Below are positions 1 to 8,700 of a stretch of 64,000 nucleotides of DNA, piece after piece. How positions within the stretch are numbered: position 1 is the stretch's first letter; each line of letters begins with the position of its first letter. The notes below the pieces were generated by a model. That model was given only the letters and a program-made list of their open reading frames with translations, was not told where the DNA came from and ran no database searches. Location of the stretch: assembly GCA_001304015.1 (NCBI GenBank), contig LJUY01000003.1, forward strand, positions 1 through 64,000, read 5' to 3'. This DNA comes from a candidate division Zixibacteria bacterium SM23_81. GTDB lineage: Bacteria; SM23-81. Both the position numbers and the translations under genes were made by a program.

Positions 1-1
1 A

Positions 2-313
2 ATTGCCGAATTCATTTTTAGCCTGGGTCCAGAAACTCCCTGGCACATCAGCCAATTTCACCCCGCTTACCAGATGACTCATCTGCCCTTCACGCCCGTG
101 GAGAGCCTTCGCCGGGGACGAGAGATTGGCCTGGAAGTCGGGCTGAGATATGTTTACACCGGAAATGTACCGGGAGATAAGGGTGAGAGCACTTTCTGTC
201 ATCACTGCGGCCAGAGACTCATTCACCGATATGGCTACTCAATCCTGGAGAATCGCCTGCGAAAGGCCCATTGTGACCGCTGCGGCGCGGAGATCGATGG
301 CGTGGGCCTGTGA
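2..313 (+). CDS. AmmeMemoRadiSam system radical SAM enzyme, C-terminal part
   Basis: The reading frame is open from base 2 and stops at 313, so only the last 103 residues are present and the start lies outside the window. The visible part has the C-terminal layout of radical SAM proteins found with AMMECR1 and Memo (PflA-like): a PFTPVESL stretch, then RYVYTGNVPG, then two CxxC pairs (CHHCG and CDRCG) that probably bind zinc. The radical SAM cysteine motif itself lies upstream and cannot be checked. The family's substrate is not established. The next gene is 200 bp away behind its own promoter, so this is the end of another transcription unit. The family call is fairly sure. Confidence 0.8.
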   Translation: MAEFIFSLGPETPWHISQFHPAYQMTHLPFTPVESLRRGREIGLEVGLRYVYTGNVPGDKGESTFCHHCGQRLIHRYGYSILENRLRKAHCDRCGAEIDGVGL

Positions 314-403
314 GGAGGAGCGGTTGAGCCTTCTCCGCACATCCGTTTTTTCCTCGAAAAAGCACAGAAATCCCTCTTCATGTAGAAATAGTTAAGAAAT
401 CCC

Positions 404-433
404 TTGACAAGGCCTTGGGGAGCTTGCTATACT
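404..433 (+). promoter_or_regulatory. Sigma70-type promoter of the gcvH-lplA-trx operon
   Basis: TTGACA at 404-409 and TATACT at 428-433 are separated by 18 bp, in the gap between the radical SAM gene and gcvH. Predicted transcription starts near 440, leaving a leader of about 70 nt. Confidence 0.7.
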
Positions 434-513
434 TATCCCAGCTTTTTATCGGGAAGCACTCGGTGAACTCTTCCGGATGCCTTGAAATGGGGTCAAGAAG
501 AAAGGAGCATTAG

Positions 514-936
514 ATGGCCAAAGTGGGCAAATACGATCTCCCAGACGATCTTCACCACCACAAGGGGCATATGTGGGCCCGCCTGGAGGGTGACATTCTG
601 GTTGTGGGGCTTAACGATTTCGCTCAGCAGTTAGCTGGAGAAGTATCTTTCGTGGAATTGCCAATGGAGGGGGATGAAGTCAAGCAGGATGAGGTTGTTG
701 GGACCATCGAGACAGGCAAATGGGTACAAAAAGTTTGTGCTCCGGTGGCCGGTGCTATCACAGAGGTAAACACAGAGTTGGAAGATGAAGCCACCTTGAT
801 TAACACAGATCCTTACGGCGACGGTTGGATTTTCAAGATGACCATCTCTGATAAATCCGAGATTGGGCAGCTGATGCAGGGTGAAGCGGCTGTTGAGTGG
901 CTGAAAAAGGAGATCGCCGAGCACGAGCCTAAGTGA
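514..936 (+). CDS. gcvH: Glycine cleavage system H-like lipoyl carrier protein
   Basis: This 140-residue protein has the normal length and fold pattern of GcvH, the lipoyl shuttle between P, T and L proteins of glycine cleavage. HHHKGHMWARLEGD opens the domain. The segment ETGKWVQKVCAPVAG aligns with the E. coli region ESVKAASDIYAPVSG, which places the lipoylated lysine at Lys69. The start is supported by AAAGGAG about 7 nt upstream. No gcvP or gcvT is nearby. Instead it is followed by a lipoate ligase, thioredoxin and thioredoxin reductase, so it may serve glycine cleavage genes elsewhere or another lipoyl-dependent process. Family identity is sure; the exact partner is inferred. Confidence 0.9.
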   Translation: MAKVGKYDLPDDLHHHKGHMWARLEGDILVVGLNDFAQQLAGEVSFVELPMEGDEVKQDEVVGTIETGKWVQKVCAPVAGAITEVNTELEDEATLINTDPYGDGWIFKMTISDKSEIGQLMQGEAAVEWLKKEIAEHEPK

Positions 937-1054
937 GCCCCAAACCTTTTTGGAAGAGCTGAGGACATACGCTGGGAATCCAAACAGGATGCCCCCATGC
1001 TGTGTGAGGCTGAGTTTTTCTCCCTTTGGTCGTCCATAAATGGGAGAGGATTTC

Positions 1055-2107
1055 ATGTACCTGTTCGATTTGGGACATCTACCAGGCCAGCAGTCCATGC
1101 TGATCTTTCATGCCCTGGCTCGAATGGATGTAGAGGCGCTGGTGGTGGTTTCCCCCGGGATGCCCCTGGTGAGCGTGGGCTACTTTCAAGACGCCCAGGC
1201 AGAGGTGGATCTGGAGTACTGTCACGAGGCGAGCCTCCCGGTCATGCGCCGGGAGATTGGCGGAGGTGCCACATATCTGGATGGCCACCAAATATTTTAC
1301 CAGGTTATCTTAAAAAGAGACAATCCTCGTCTTCCTGGGAAAATATCAGAGATATATCAACGTTTTTCACAGCCGGCCGTCGAGACATACGGAGACTTCG
1401 GTATCGAGACTCATTTTCGGCCCGTGAACGATATCGTCACCGCTGATGGACGCAAGATCGCCGGCGAGGGTGGAGCGGACATCGGACCTTGTATGGTCTT
1501 CGTGGGCGGTATCCTCATGGACTTCGACTACAGAGCCATGAGCAAGGTTCTCAGAGTGCCAGATGAGAAGTTTCGGGATAAGGTCTTCAAGAGTATGGAG
1601 GAGAACTTGACAACCATGAGGCGAGAGCTGGGACAGGCGCCGCCCCGATATGATGTTAAATCTATCCTCATTGAGAAATTTCAAGATCTCCTTGGACCCT
1701 TGGAGCCAGCCCATATAAACCGGGAGATAGTGAAGAAAATGGGGCAGTTAGAGCGGCAATTCACCTCGCCAGAGTTTCTGTACAAAAAAACTCCCAAAGT
1801 GGTCCAAGGTGTAAAGATTCGCGAGGGTGTGGAGCTGCTGTATGGTCTGCACAAAGCGCCAGGAGGGTTAATCAGGACCGTTCAGGAGGTAGAGAACGAG
1901 CAGATTCAAGATCTGGGCATCTCAGGAGATTTCACGTTTTATCCCAAGCTGGAATTGGGGCATCTGGAGGTTGAATTAAAGGGCTCAGCCCGGCGCCCCA
2001 AGGATATACGTCCCAGAATAGAGGGATTCTACCAGCGTCGCCAGGTGCAGTCACCAGGCGTGGAGACCGAGGACCTGATGAAAGCCCTTGAGGTTTTCGA
2101 GGAATAG
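1055..2107 (+). CDS. lplA: Lipoate-protein ligase A family protein
   Basis: Attaches lipoate to carrier proteins such as the adjacent H protein. The N-terminal two thirds carry the LplA catalytic fold: RREIGGGATY (residues 65-74) and DGRKIAGEGG, whose Lys134 matches the conserved ligase lysine. Residues from about 230 to the end look like the C-terminal accessory domain of long LplA forms, so adenylation and transfer may both be done here (350 aa). I chose the ATG at 1055 because GGAGAGG lies 5 nt upstream; an in-frame ATG at 1040 overlaps that site. It lies 118 bp after gcvH and 43 bp before trxA on the same strand, probably one operon. Confidence 0.85.
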   Translation: MYLFDLGHLPGQQSMLIFHALARMDVEALVVVSPGMPLVSVGYFQDAQAEVDLEYCHEASLPVMRREIGGGATYLDGHQIFYQVILKRDNPRLPGKISEIYQRFSQPAVETYGDFGIETHFRPVNDIVTADGRKIAGEGGADIGPCMVFVGGILMDFDYRAMSKVLRVPDEKFRDKVFKSMEENLTTMRRELGQAPPRYDVKSILIEKFQDLLGPLEPAHINREIVKKMGQLERQFTSPEFLYKKTPKVVQGVKIREGVELLYGLHKAPGGLIRTVQEVENEQIQDLGISGDFTFYPKLELGHLEVELKGSARRPKDIRPRIEGFYQRRQVQSPGVETEDLMKALEVFEE

Positions 2108-2150
2108 AGAGACAATCGGAAAATAATCTTAACAGCTTGAAGGAGGAAAC

Positions 2151-2474
2151 ATGGCAGAGTTCCCGCAAATCACAGACACCACCTTTGAGAAGGAGGTGCT
2201 CCAATCTGAGCTGCCTGTCTTGGTGGATTTTTGGGCTCCCTGGTGTGGCCCCTGTAAGATGGTGACTCCCATCTTGGAGGAGCTGGCTGGAGAATACGGA
2301 GGTCGTTTGAAGGTGGCCAAATTGAATGTGGATGATAATCCCGGCACGGCTGCTAAATATGGCATCTTTAGCATCCCCAGCATCTTGCTTTTCAAGGAGG
2401 GTCAGGTGGCCACACAGATCGTAGGAGCCGTGCCGAAGAAGCATTTCGTCGAGAAGCTGGATCCCTTGCTGTGA
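2151..2474 (+). CDS. trxA: Thioredoxin
   Basis: A 107-residue single-domain thioredoxin, the usual length, acting as a cytoplasmic dithiol reductant. The active site WCGPC is at residues 31-35 and the cis-proline at Pro76 (FSIPS). No signal peptide is visible. A strong GGAGG precedes the ATG. The thioredoxin reductase gene starts 10 bp downstream, so the enzyme pair is co-transcribed. Its place after gcvH and lplA suggests a link between thiol reduction and the lipoyl carrier, which is inference. Confidence 0.95.
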   Translation: MAEFPQITDTTFEKEVLQSELPVLVDFWAPWCGPCKMVTPILEELAGEYGGRLKVAKLNVDDNPGTAAKYGIFSIPSILLFKEGQVATQIVGAVPKKHFVEKLDPLL

Positions 2475-2484
2475 GACCGGGCTT

Positions 2485-3408
2485 ATGGAGAAACACGACG
2501 TGATCATCGTGGGTGGTGGGCCGGCTGGATTGACAGCTGGCCTTTATGCTGCCAGGTCACGCATGGACATCTTACTTCTGGAGAAACTCACACCGGGGGG
2601 GCAGGTGCTGACCACTGCTATGGTCGAGAACTACCCGGGTTTTGAGGAAGCCATTTCCGGTTCCGACTTAGTGGCCAAGATGGAAAAGCAAGCACGTGGT
2701 TTCGGCCTGCAAGTGGAGATAAAAAGTGTAGAGAAGATCGCCCAGGAGGGGAGTCTGAAAAAGATGATCGCCGACGGAGAGGAGTATTTGTCCAAAGCGG
2801 TCATTGTAGCCACTGGAGTAGAACCCAAATTGTTGGGGATCCCTGGGGAAAAGGAGTTGAGGGGAAAGGGAGTATCCTATTGTGCGACATGTGATGGACC
2901 ATTCTTCCGAGACAAGGAGGTAGTGGTGATCGGCGGCGGCGATTCGGCCGTGGAGGAGGCGATTTACCTCACGCGATTTGCCAAACGCGTACGTCTCATC
3001 CATCGTCGTGACCAGCTGCGCGCTGCAAAAATAGTTCAAGAACGCGCTTTCAGCAACGAAAAAGTTGAGGTGGTTTGGGATACAGTGGCGACACGTATCA
3101 ATGGGGAGCAGTTCGTCCAGTCCGTGGATGTGAAAAATGTAAAGACCGGTCGAGAAGACAATGTGGAAACCTCCGGGATTTTTCTCTACGTGGGAGTGAA
3201 ACCCAACAGTGACCTTTTCGACTTCAAGATTGACGCCGACCAGAGGGGATTTCTGCGCACCGATGAGAATATGCGCACTTCCGTGGAAGGAATCTACGCC
3301 GTCGGGGATGTCAGATCGAAGCAGCTCAGGCAGATTGTGACGGCCACTGGCGAGGGGGCCACAGCCGCTTTTGCGGTGCAGAAATACCTGGAAGATCTCA
3401 CACCCTGA
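2485..3408 (+). CDS. trxB: Thioredoxin-disulfide reductase
   Basis: NADPH-dependent flavoprotein that re-reduces thioredoxin. It has the FAD-binding GGGPAG near residue 10, the redox pair CATC at 133-136 (SYCATCDG), the nucleotide-binding GGGDSA at 150-155 with a following HRRD, and the C-terminal FAD segment YAVGDVR. The 307-residue length is typical of the low-molecular-weight type. It follows trxA by 10 bp. A glycine-rich GG and HRR in the second nucleotide site fit NADPH preference. Confidence 0.95.
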   Translation: MEKHDVIIVGGGPAGLTAGLYAARSRMDILLLEKLTPGGQVLTTAMVENYPGFEEAISGSDLVAKMEKQARGFGLQVEIKSVEKIAQEGSLKKMIADGEEYLSKAVIVATGVEPKLLGIPGEKELRGKGVSYCATCDGPFFRDKEVVVIGGGDSAVEEAIYLTRFAKRVRLIHRRDQLRAAKIVQERAFSNEKVEVVWDTVATRINGEQFVQSVDVKNVKTGREDNVETSGIFLYVGVKPNSDLFDFKIDADQRGFLRTDENMRTSVEGIYAVGDVRSKQLRQIVTATGEGATAAFAVQKYLEDLTP

Positions 3409-3482
3409 AGGCATCGCATTCCTCAGGGGCAGGGGATATCCTAGACCCTGTGAGTCTTGTTTTGGCAATCTTTAGTTGCTTA

Positions 3483-3956
3483 ATGGCTGATAGAGAAAAG
3501 AGGTTTGTTGCTGATGTCATGCTGGGGCGCCTGGCCAAATGGCTGCGCCTCATCGGCTATGACACCCTTTATTATAAAAAAATCGAAGACAGCCAGCTGA
3601 TACGGGTGGCCATGCGCGAGGGCAGGATCTTATTGACTCGCGATGCGCAGTTGGTGAAAAGAGGAGGATTTCAAAGCTTATTCATCGAAAGCGGCGAGCT
3701 GGAGATCCAGCTTGCCCAGGTTATAAGAGAAGCCAGGCTAAAACCCAGATTAAAAGCAAGCGTTCTGTGTCCTCTGTGTAACGGGGAGCTTCAAACAGTC
3801 AAGAAGGAGCAGGTCAGAGGGTTGGTGCCCACTTACGTATACGCCGCGCAGCGTGATTTTTCCCGTTGCCCCCGATGCGGTAAGATCTTCTGGAAGGGCA
3901 GCCATTGGCAAAAAATCGAGAGACGACTGAGAGATATGGGTTACCCCGCTTCTTGA
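3483..3956 (+). CDS. Mut7-C family RNase-like protein with zinc ribbon
   Basis: A 157-residue protein of the Mut7-C (DUF82) group, PIN-like nuclease folds found in bacteria and archaea. It opens with FVADVMLGRLAKWLRLIGYD, carrying the family's conserved aspartate and WLR..G.D pattern, and continues with LLTRDAQLV. Two CxxC pairs (CPLC and CPRC) near the C terminus form a probable zinc ribbon. I prefer the ATG at 3483; a GTG at 3450 would add 11 residues that do not match the family start. Its RNA substrate is unknown. It may be the last but one gene of the trx operon. Confidence 0.75.
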   Translation: MADREKRFVADVMLGRLAKWLRLIGYDTLYYKKIEDSQLIRVAMREGRILLTRDAQLVKRGGFQSLFIESGELEIQLAQVIREARLKPRLKASVLCPLCNGELQTVKKEQVRGLVPTYVYAAQRDFSRCPRCGKIFWKGSHWQKIERRLRDMGYPAS

Positions 3957-3994
3957 GCCGAACCGTAACCCTCGCCTGAGGGGAGGTGAGAACG

Positions 3995-4195
3995 GTGAAA
4001 TGGTCAACGGCAATGGCCGTGGCGATGTACATCGGATTAGTCAGCCTGGTACTGGGGGTCCTGACCAGGTTACACGTTATCTGGCCCATCCCCCCATGGA
4101 AACTTGCGGCGCCGGCCTTTCTGGATTTCTCCATGGCCTGTTTTCTGTTCGCCATTCTGGCAGGCCTTACCCACATCGTCCGAACAAAAGGGTGA
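3995..4195 (+). CDS. Small two-helix membrane protein
   Basis: Encodes 66 residues with two hydrophobic stretches separated by a loop containing WPIPPWK, so a small inner-membrane protein is likely. The GTG start at 3995 has GGGGAGG about 8 nt upstream; another GTG at 3986 overlaps that site. It lies 38 bp after the Mut7-C gene and ends 35 bp before a terminator, so it closes the operon. I recognise no family. Codon pattern and the good ribosome site support it being real. Confidence 0.55.
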   Translation: MKWSTAMAVAMYIGLVSLVLGVLTRLHVIWPIPPWKLAAPAFLDFSMACFLFAILAGLTHIVRTKG

Positions 4196-4230
4196 TGAGA
4201 AGGCCCTTCTCCCTGAGTCCATAAGAGATG

Positions 4231-4265
4231 AAAACGGGCAACGCTGGTAGCGCTGCCCGTTTTTC
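4231..4265. terminator. Bidirectional rho-independent terminator
   Basis: AAAACGGGCA (4231-4240) pairs with TGCCCGTTTT (4254-4263) with an inner CGCT/AGCG helix, flanked by A and T runs. It lies between convergent genes and can serve both strands. Confidence 0.8.
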
Positions 4266-4287
4266 TATCATTCTGGAACGCTTAGTC

Positions 4288-5535
4288 TTAAAAAGCCGTC
4301 AAGGTGGCGTAGTCCACCGGAACAAGGGAGAATTGAAACATCTTGCGGGTATCTTGACGAACAGTTTTCCAATCAAAGGTATCACCTATGGTCCCGTATA
4401 GGGTGACGGCTTTTCCCTTCTTTTGAGCGATTTGCAGATTGAGCAAGGTGAATGAATCTGTGGTTATCAGCTTGATGAGCCCATCGCCCGCTTCCAGGTA
4501 AAAGCCATCGGCTTCCATTTTCAGAGCTCCTTTCAAAACCACGGGTTCTCCCTGAAGTTTCTCCCACCCCCTTTTGCGATCGTACTGAAAATTTTCAGTC
4601 TCCACCACTTGGTATTCGGCGAGCTCCTGGATCTCGGCGAATGAGGGGATGGAAAAGGATGCTCCCTCCATCGCTGCGTGTATAACCTGACCCTCCGCAT
4701 TTTCCAGCTTGTCGACAGCGTAAAAATCGGACCGTGTGGAATCAATCAGATCTCCATAAACTCGAACGCCCGTCTTTAGCTTGTTTCCAATATCGGCGTC
4801 GGTTAGGATGTACACGATTGAGCCATCCATCTTCTCAAATGCGGCAATGCGAGATCTTGCCTCTAGAAAAGTTCCTAGTTCCAGGGGCTCCGCTCTGACA
4901 AAGAGTTTGCCCAGGTGCCCCCGGAGAACTACCAGGGCGACCACCGCCAAGGCCAGGAAGATCACCACCCCCACCAGAGTGCCGCTGCCGCCTCTTGTCC
5001 TTTCGAATGCACTCTCTGGGATTTCAAGGGGTTGAGATTTTCTGAATTTCTCCAGAGCTTGAGCCTTTTCCGGTGTTATCTCTGTGCCTGGTATCCTCAC
5101 CTGATGTTCCTTGGGAATTTGAGGATGATAGGTGAATCCGCGCGCCTGGAAAGCGGCCTTCGTTTCCTCGAACAGATTGTGCCAGACACGAACAAAGATA
5201 GTTCTGCCCGTTTCGGTGGGGTGAACCTCGGCGAACCTTTCCTTCGCCTCTTTGTGGGAGTACTTGGCAAAAAGGTGATGATTATGTTTGACATCCAAAT
5301 ATTGACCCGCGGCGCGGGGAGAAGGCCTGTCGGGCCAATCTCCTCCAAATTTATCAGACAGCAATGAGCGAACCACAGCGATAACTTCAGATACTTTTTC
5401 GCCCGGCAAGGCTATCCAGAAATGGCCATCATGGGACCAATCCAGGGATACGTTTTGCTTGTCGTCATTCTCTCCCCCCCAAAAATCCACCCGATCTTGT
5501 TGGGTGTGCGCTTCTTTTGTCTCTTTTTCGTCCAT
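4288..5535 (-). CDS. Single-pass membrane protein of unknown function
   Basis: A 415-residue protein I do not recognise. An acidic, Gln-rich start is followed by a soluble region of about 185 residues, one transmembrane helix at roughly residues 186-204 (GVVIFLALAVVALVVL), and a C-terminal half of about 205 residues rich in beta-type sequence. There is no signal peptide, so the N-terminal half is probably cytoplasmic and the C-terminal half periplasmic. I chose the ATG at 5535 because GGTGGGGG lies upstream; a GTG at 5553 would add six residues. It stands alone on the minus strand, with a consensus promoter at 5607-5635 and a shared terminator downstream. Confidence 0.65.
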   Translation of the reverse strand: MDEKETKEAHTQQDRVDFWGGENDDKQNVSLDWSHDGHFWIALPGEKVSEVIAVVRSLLSDKFGGDWPDRPSPRAAGQYLDVKHNHHLFAKYSHKEAKERFAEVHPTETGRTIFVRVWHNLFEETKAAFQARGFTYHPQIPKEHQVRIPGTEITPEKAQALEKFRKSQPLEIPESAFERTRGGSGTLVGVVIFLALAVVALVVLRGHLGKLFVRAEPLELGTFLEARSRIAAFEKMDGSIVYILTDADIGNKLKTGVRVYGDLIDSTRSDFYAVDKLENAEGQVIHAAMEGASFSIPSFAEIQELAEYQVVETENFQYDRKRGWEKLQGEPVVLKGALKMEADGFYLEAGDGLIKLITTDSFTLLNLQIAQKKGKAVTLYGTIGDTFDWKTVRQDTRKMFQFSLVPVDYATLTAF

Positions 5536-5606
5536 TGTGTTTTTAACCCCCACCTGAGGTTTTTTCTGAAAGGCTTTGGAATTCCAGCATCGTCGGAGTG
5601 AACTTC

Positions 5607-5635
5607 ATTCTACATCAAAAGTAGGAAATTGTCAA
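5607..5635 (-). promoter_or_regulatory. Sigma70-type promoter, minus strand
   Basis: Read on the minus strand, TTGACA (5635 to 5630) and TAGAAT (5612 to 5607) are 17 bp apart. It drives the membrane protein gene and is divergent from the promoter at 5654-5682. Confidence 0.7.
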
Positions 5636-5653
5636 GAAATTTTTCTAAATCTC

Positions 5654-5682
5654 TTGACACACCTGGCAATTCGGTCTATAAT
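5654..5682 (+). promoter_or_regulatory. Consensus sigma70 promoter of the kinase-fusion gene
   Basis: A perfect TTGACA (5654-5659) and perfect TATAAT (5677-5682) with a 17-bp spacer. Predicted start is near 5689, leaving a leader of about 87 nt before the GTG at 5776. Confidence 0.85.
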
Positions 5683-5775
5683 GGAAAAGGTTTCACAGCA
5701 GCATGAAATCCTAGAACGAGAGAAAGACTTCTTAGCCTTGTCTGATGACTTACCCAGGATGCGAGGTCTTATAGG

Positions 5776-8700
5776 GTGACCAAACAGATTATCGATGGTC
5801 AATACGTGATATCGCGAAAGTTAGGCTCGGGAGCCACTGGCGTGGTGTATAAGGCTCACTTGATCGGAGATGAACATCCGGTGGCTTTAAAAATCTTGAG
5901 TGCTGGCTATGCTGATGATAAAGCTCAGAACCTGCGGGATGAGTTCCAGCTGCTCAGCCAACTCGACCACCCGCATATCGTCAAGATACAAAGTTTTGGA
6001 CTGACCGCCAAGAAGCAACCCTATTTCGTCATGGAATATGTAGATGGACCTCCGCTGGACAAATCCGTTCTGGAGCAAATTTCTTCACAAGATTTTTTCT
6101 CCATTCTAGTGGACATATGCCTTGCTTTGGATTATATCCACGATTACGGGCTTGTCCACCAGGATGTGAAGCCCACAAATATTCTCCTCCAATCACGCCC
6201 CGAGGGCCCGCCAATGGCCAAACTTGGTGACTTTGGTCTGGCCACTACCAGGGTTGCCACAGGTGGAGTTCAATTGTCGGGTACTTTAGAATATTTTGCA
6301 CCGGAGATGATTCGCGGAGGGGTCATCGACCGACGTGCAGATCTCTACTCCCTTGGCGTAACACTTTACGAAGTGCTGACTGGTCAGAATCCCTTTCGAG
6401 CCAAAGATCTTCATGAAGTTTTGCGCAATCATCTGGAAAAGATACCAACTCCTCCTCGGGAATACAACAAGAAAATTTCCAAGGTTCTCGAGAGTATAGT
6501 CCTTAAGCTTTTAGAAAAGGATCCCCTGGACCGATTTTCCACTGCCTCGGCCATCATCGGAACGCTGCGCCGAAAGGCCGGTTACAAGCTTTCCAACGAT
6601 CAGGAACGAGCTGGAGTTATCCTGCCGCCGGGCCAATTCGTGGGCCGCGAGTCCGAGATGTCGCGCTTGAAAATGTGGCATAGGGAAGCGCTGACCGGAA
6701 AAGCTCGTCTCGTTTTCGTGGAGGGGGAATACGGTGTAGGCAAATCTCGGCTATTGAAAGAGTTTGCCATAAGCTGTCAGTTGAAGGGAACAGCGGTTTT
6801 TGGGGAAAATTGGAAGGGCGGGGAGATTTCAAATCTGAGTAGCTTCGCTGAGGGGCTGTCCGCAGCATGGGGTCCTTCGGAATGGAAAAGGGCTTCAAAA
6901 TCAGATCAGGAGGAGATGCCCCTGTCTCCCCAGATATCTGGGGAGACAGGGGAAACAGAGTACCAAGTTTGGGAACAGATCTGTCGCCGGATCAGTCAGT
7001 TTTCGAAATCCCTTCTCTTCATCATCGAGGATCTTGAAACGAGCGATCCGGCTGTCTTGTCCTTTCTCAAGTACCTTTTGGATCGTCTTTCCTGGTATCC
7101 CGTTATGATCTGTGCAAGTTATCAGGCCTCTCTGGTCGATCCCGAGAGAAAATCGCTGCTGCAATCGCTTCACAGGAGAAAGAAAGAATCCTCCGTTCGC
7201 AGTTTAAAGCTCCGACCACTGTCAAAGGCGGCTATGGCGAAACTGGTTCTTGCTCGATTCAAATTGCTGGCTGGAGAGGAGAAGCTCATAGACTACCTTT
7301 CTCGACAATCAAGGGGCAATCCATGGTATTTGGAGGAATACATCGCCGCTATGCGGGCTCAAAAGGTCCTGGTACCCTCTCCTGAAGGTTGGGCTCTGGC
7401 CGATGACCGACTGTCGCAGATCAAGTTACCCCGGGCCGTTGAGGATATCAACGAGGCGGTCATCACAGGCATGAACAGTTCAGTCAAGAAGTTCTTATCC
7501 GTCGCCTCCGTCATCGGCGATCAATTTCGACTTGAGGAACTCAGATGGGTGTTGCCTTTTACAGAAAAAGAGTTTTATGTCTCACTAGGAAAAGCATTAA
7601 AAAGCGGTTACTTAGTCAGAGAACCAGCGGTCAGGGGTCAAGGGCACGTTTACACTTTCGCTAAAATGGGCCTGAGAGAGCGCCTCTGCCAGTCTGTTGC
7701 CCCCAAAACGCGAAAGGGAATTCATCGGAATGTAGCTGTTCACATGGAAAAGGAGTCCCCGCCTAACAGAGATCTCACGAAATTGGCCGACCATTTTCAC
7801 CGGGCAGGGCAGTATTCCAAGTCTGCTTTATACTCTCTGAAAGCTGCCGCAAAAGCTAAAACCACAGCTCAGTTAGAGGAAGCGCATCGGCTCCTTCGGC
7901 AATCGCTGCAAGCCAGGGAGGCTATCGGTGAGACCGGCAAATTGATGCCCATCCTGGAAGCTTTAGGAGATTCCTGTTCGCTGAAGGGAACCTACAAAGA
8001 AGGCCTCCAGTACTATGACCGGGCTCTCAGTCAGTTGGCTCGACCTGGCTCCAAATCTTTTCTGGAGCTCCAGCGGAAAAAAGCGATCCTGTTTCGAAAA
8101 CAAAGCCAGTTCGGCAAAGCTTTGAAAGTTCTTGATGAAGCTCTGGCTCAAGCAAGCGGCTTAGGTTTGAGCCTCTCTCGGGCGCGAATATTAGCCGAGA
8201 TCGGATGGATCAAGAGGATGAAATCCGATTACGACGGCGCTCTAGCGGCCTTAACGGAGTCGCTGAAGCTTCTCCGCTGGGGGCGGGATCGCGCGGAAAC
8301 GGCCCAAGTGACCAATAGGTTGGGTACTGTGTCCTGGACCTTAGGCCGATATCAAGAGGCACAGGCCTATTATGAAAGGGCTCTCAAGATATTCCAGGAG
8401 CTGGGGGAGCGGGACAGAATAGCGGCCCTTCTGGATAATTTGGGCTTGACTCACCTGAACCAAGGCCAAATTGAGCGGGCCATAGAGTATTTTCAGGAAA
8501 GCCATCATATCCGAAAGACGGCGGCCGATGTCCTGGGCGAGGCCAAGGTCTGCCATAATCTGGCTATGGCTTACGCCGAGAACGGTGAGTGGGATCAAGC
8601 CTTAGAATTTTATCTCCAGAGTTATAGGCTCAAGGTTCGCATAGGAGACCTCGAGGGGTTGGCACTGACCCTCAACAATATGGGCATTCTGCATATGCAC

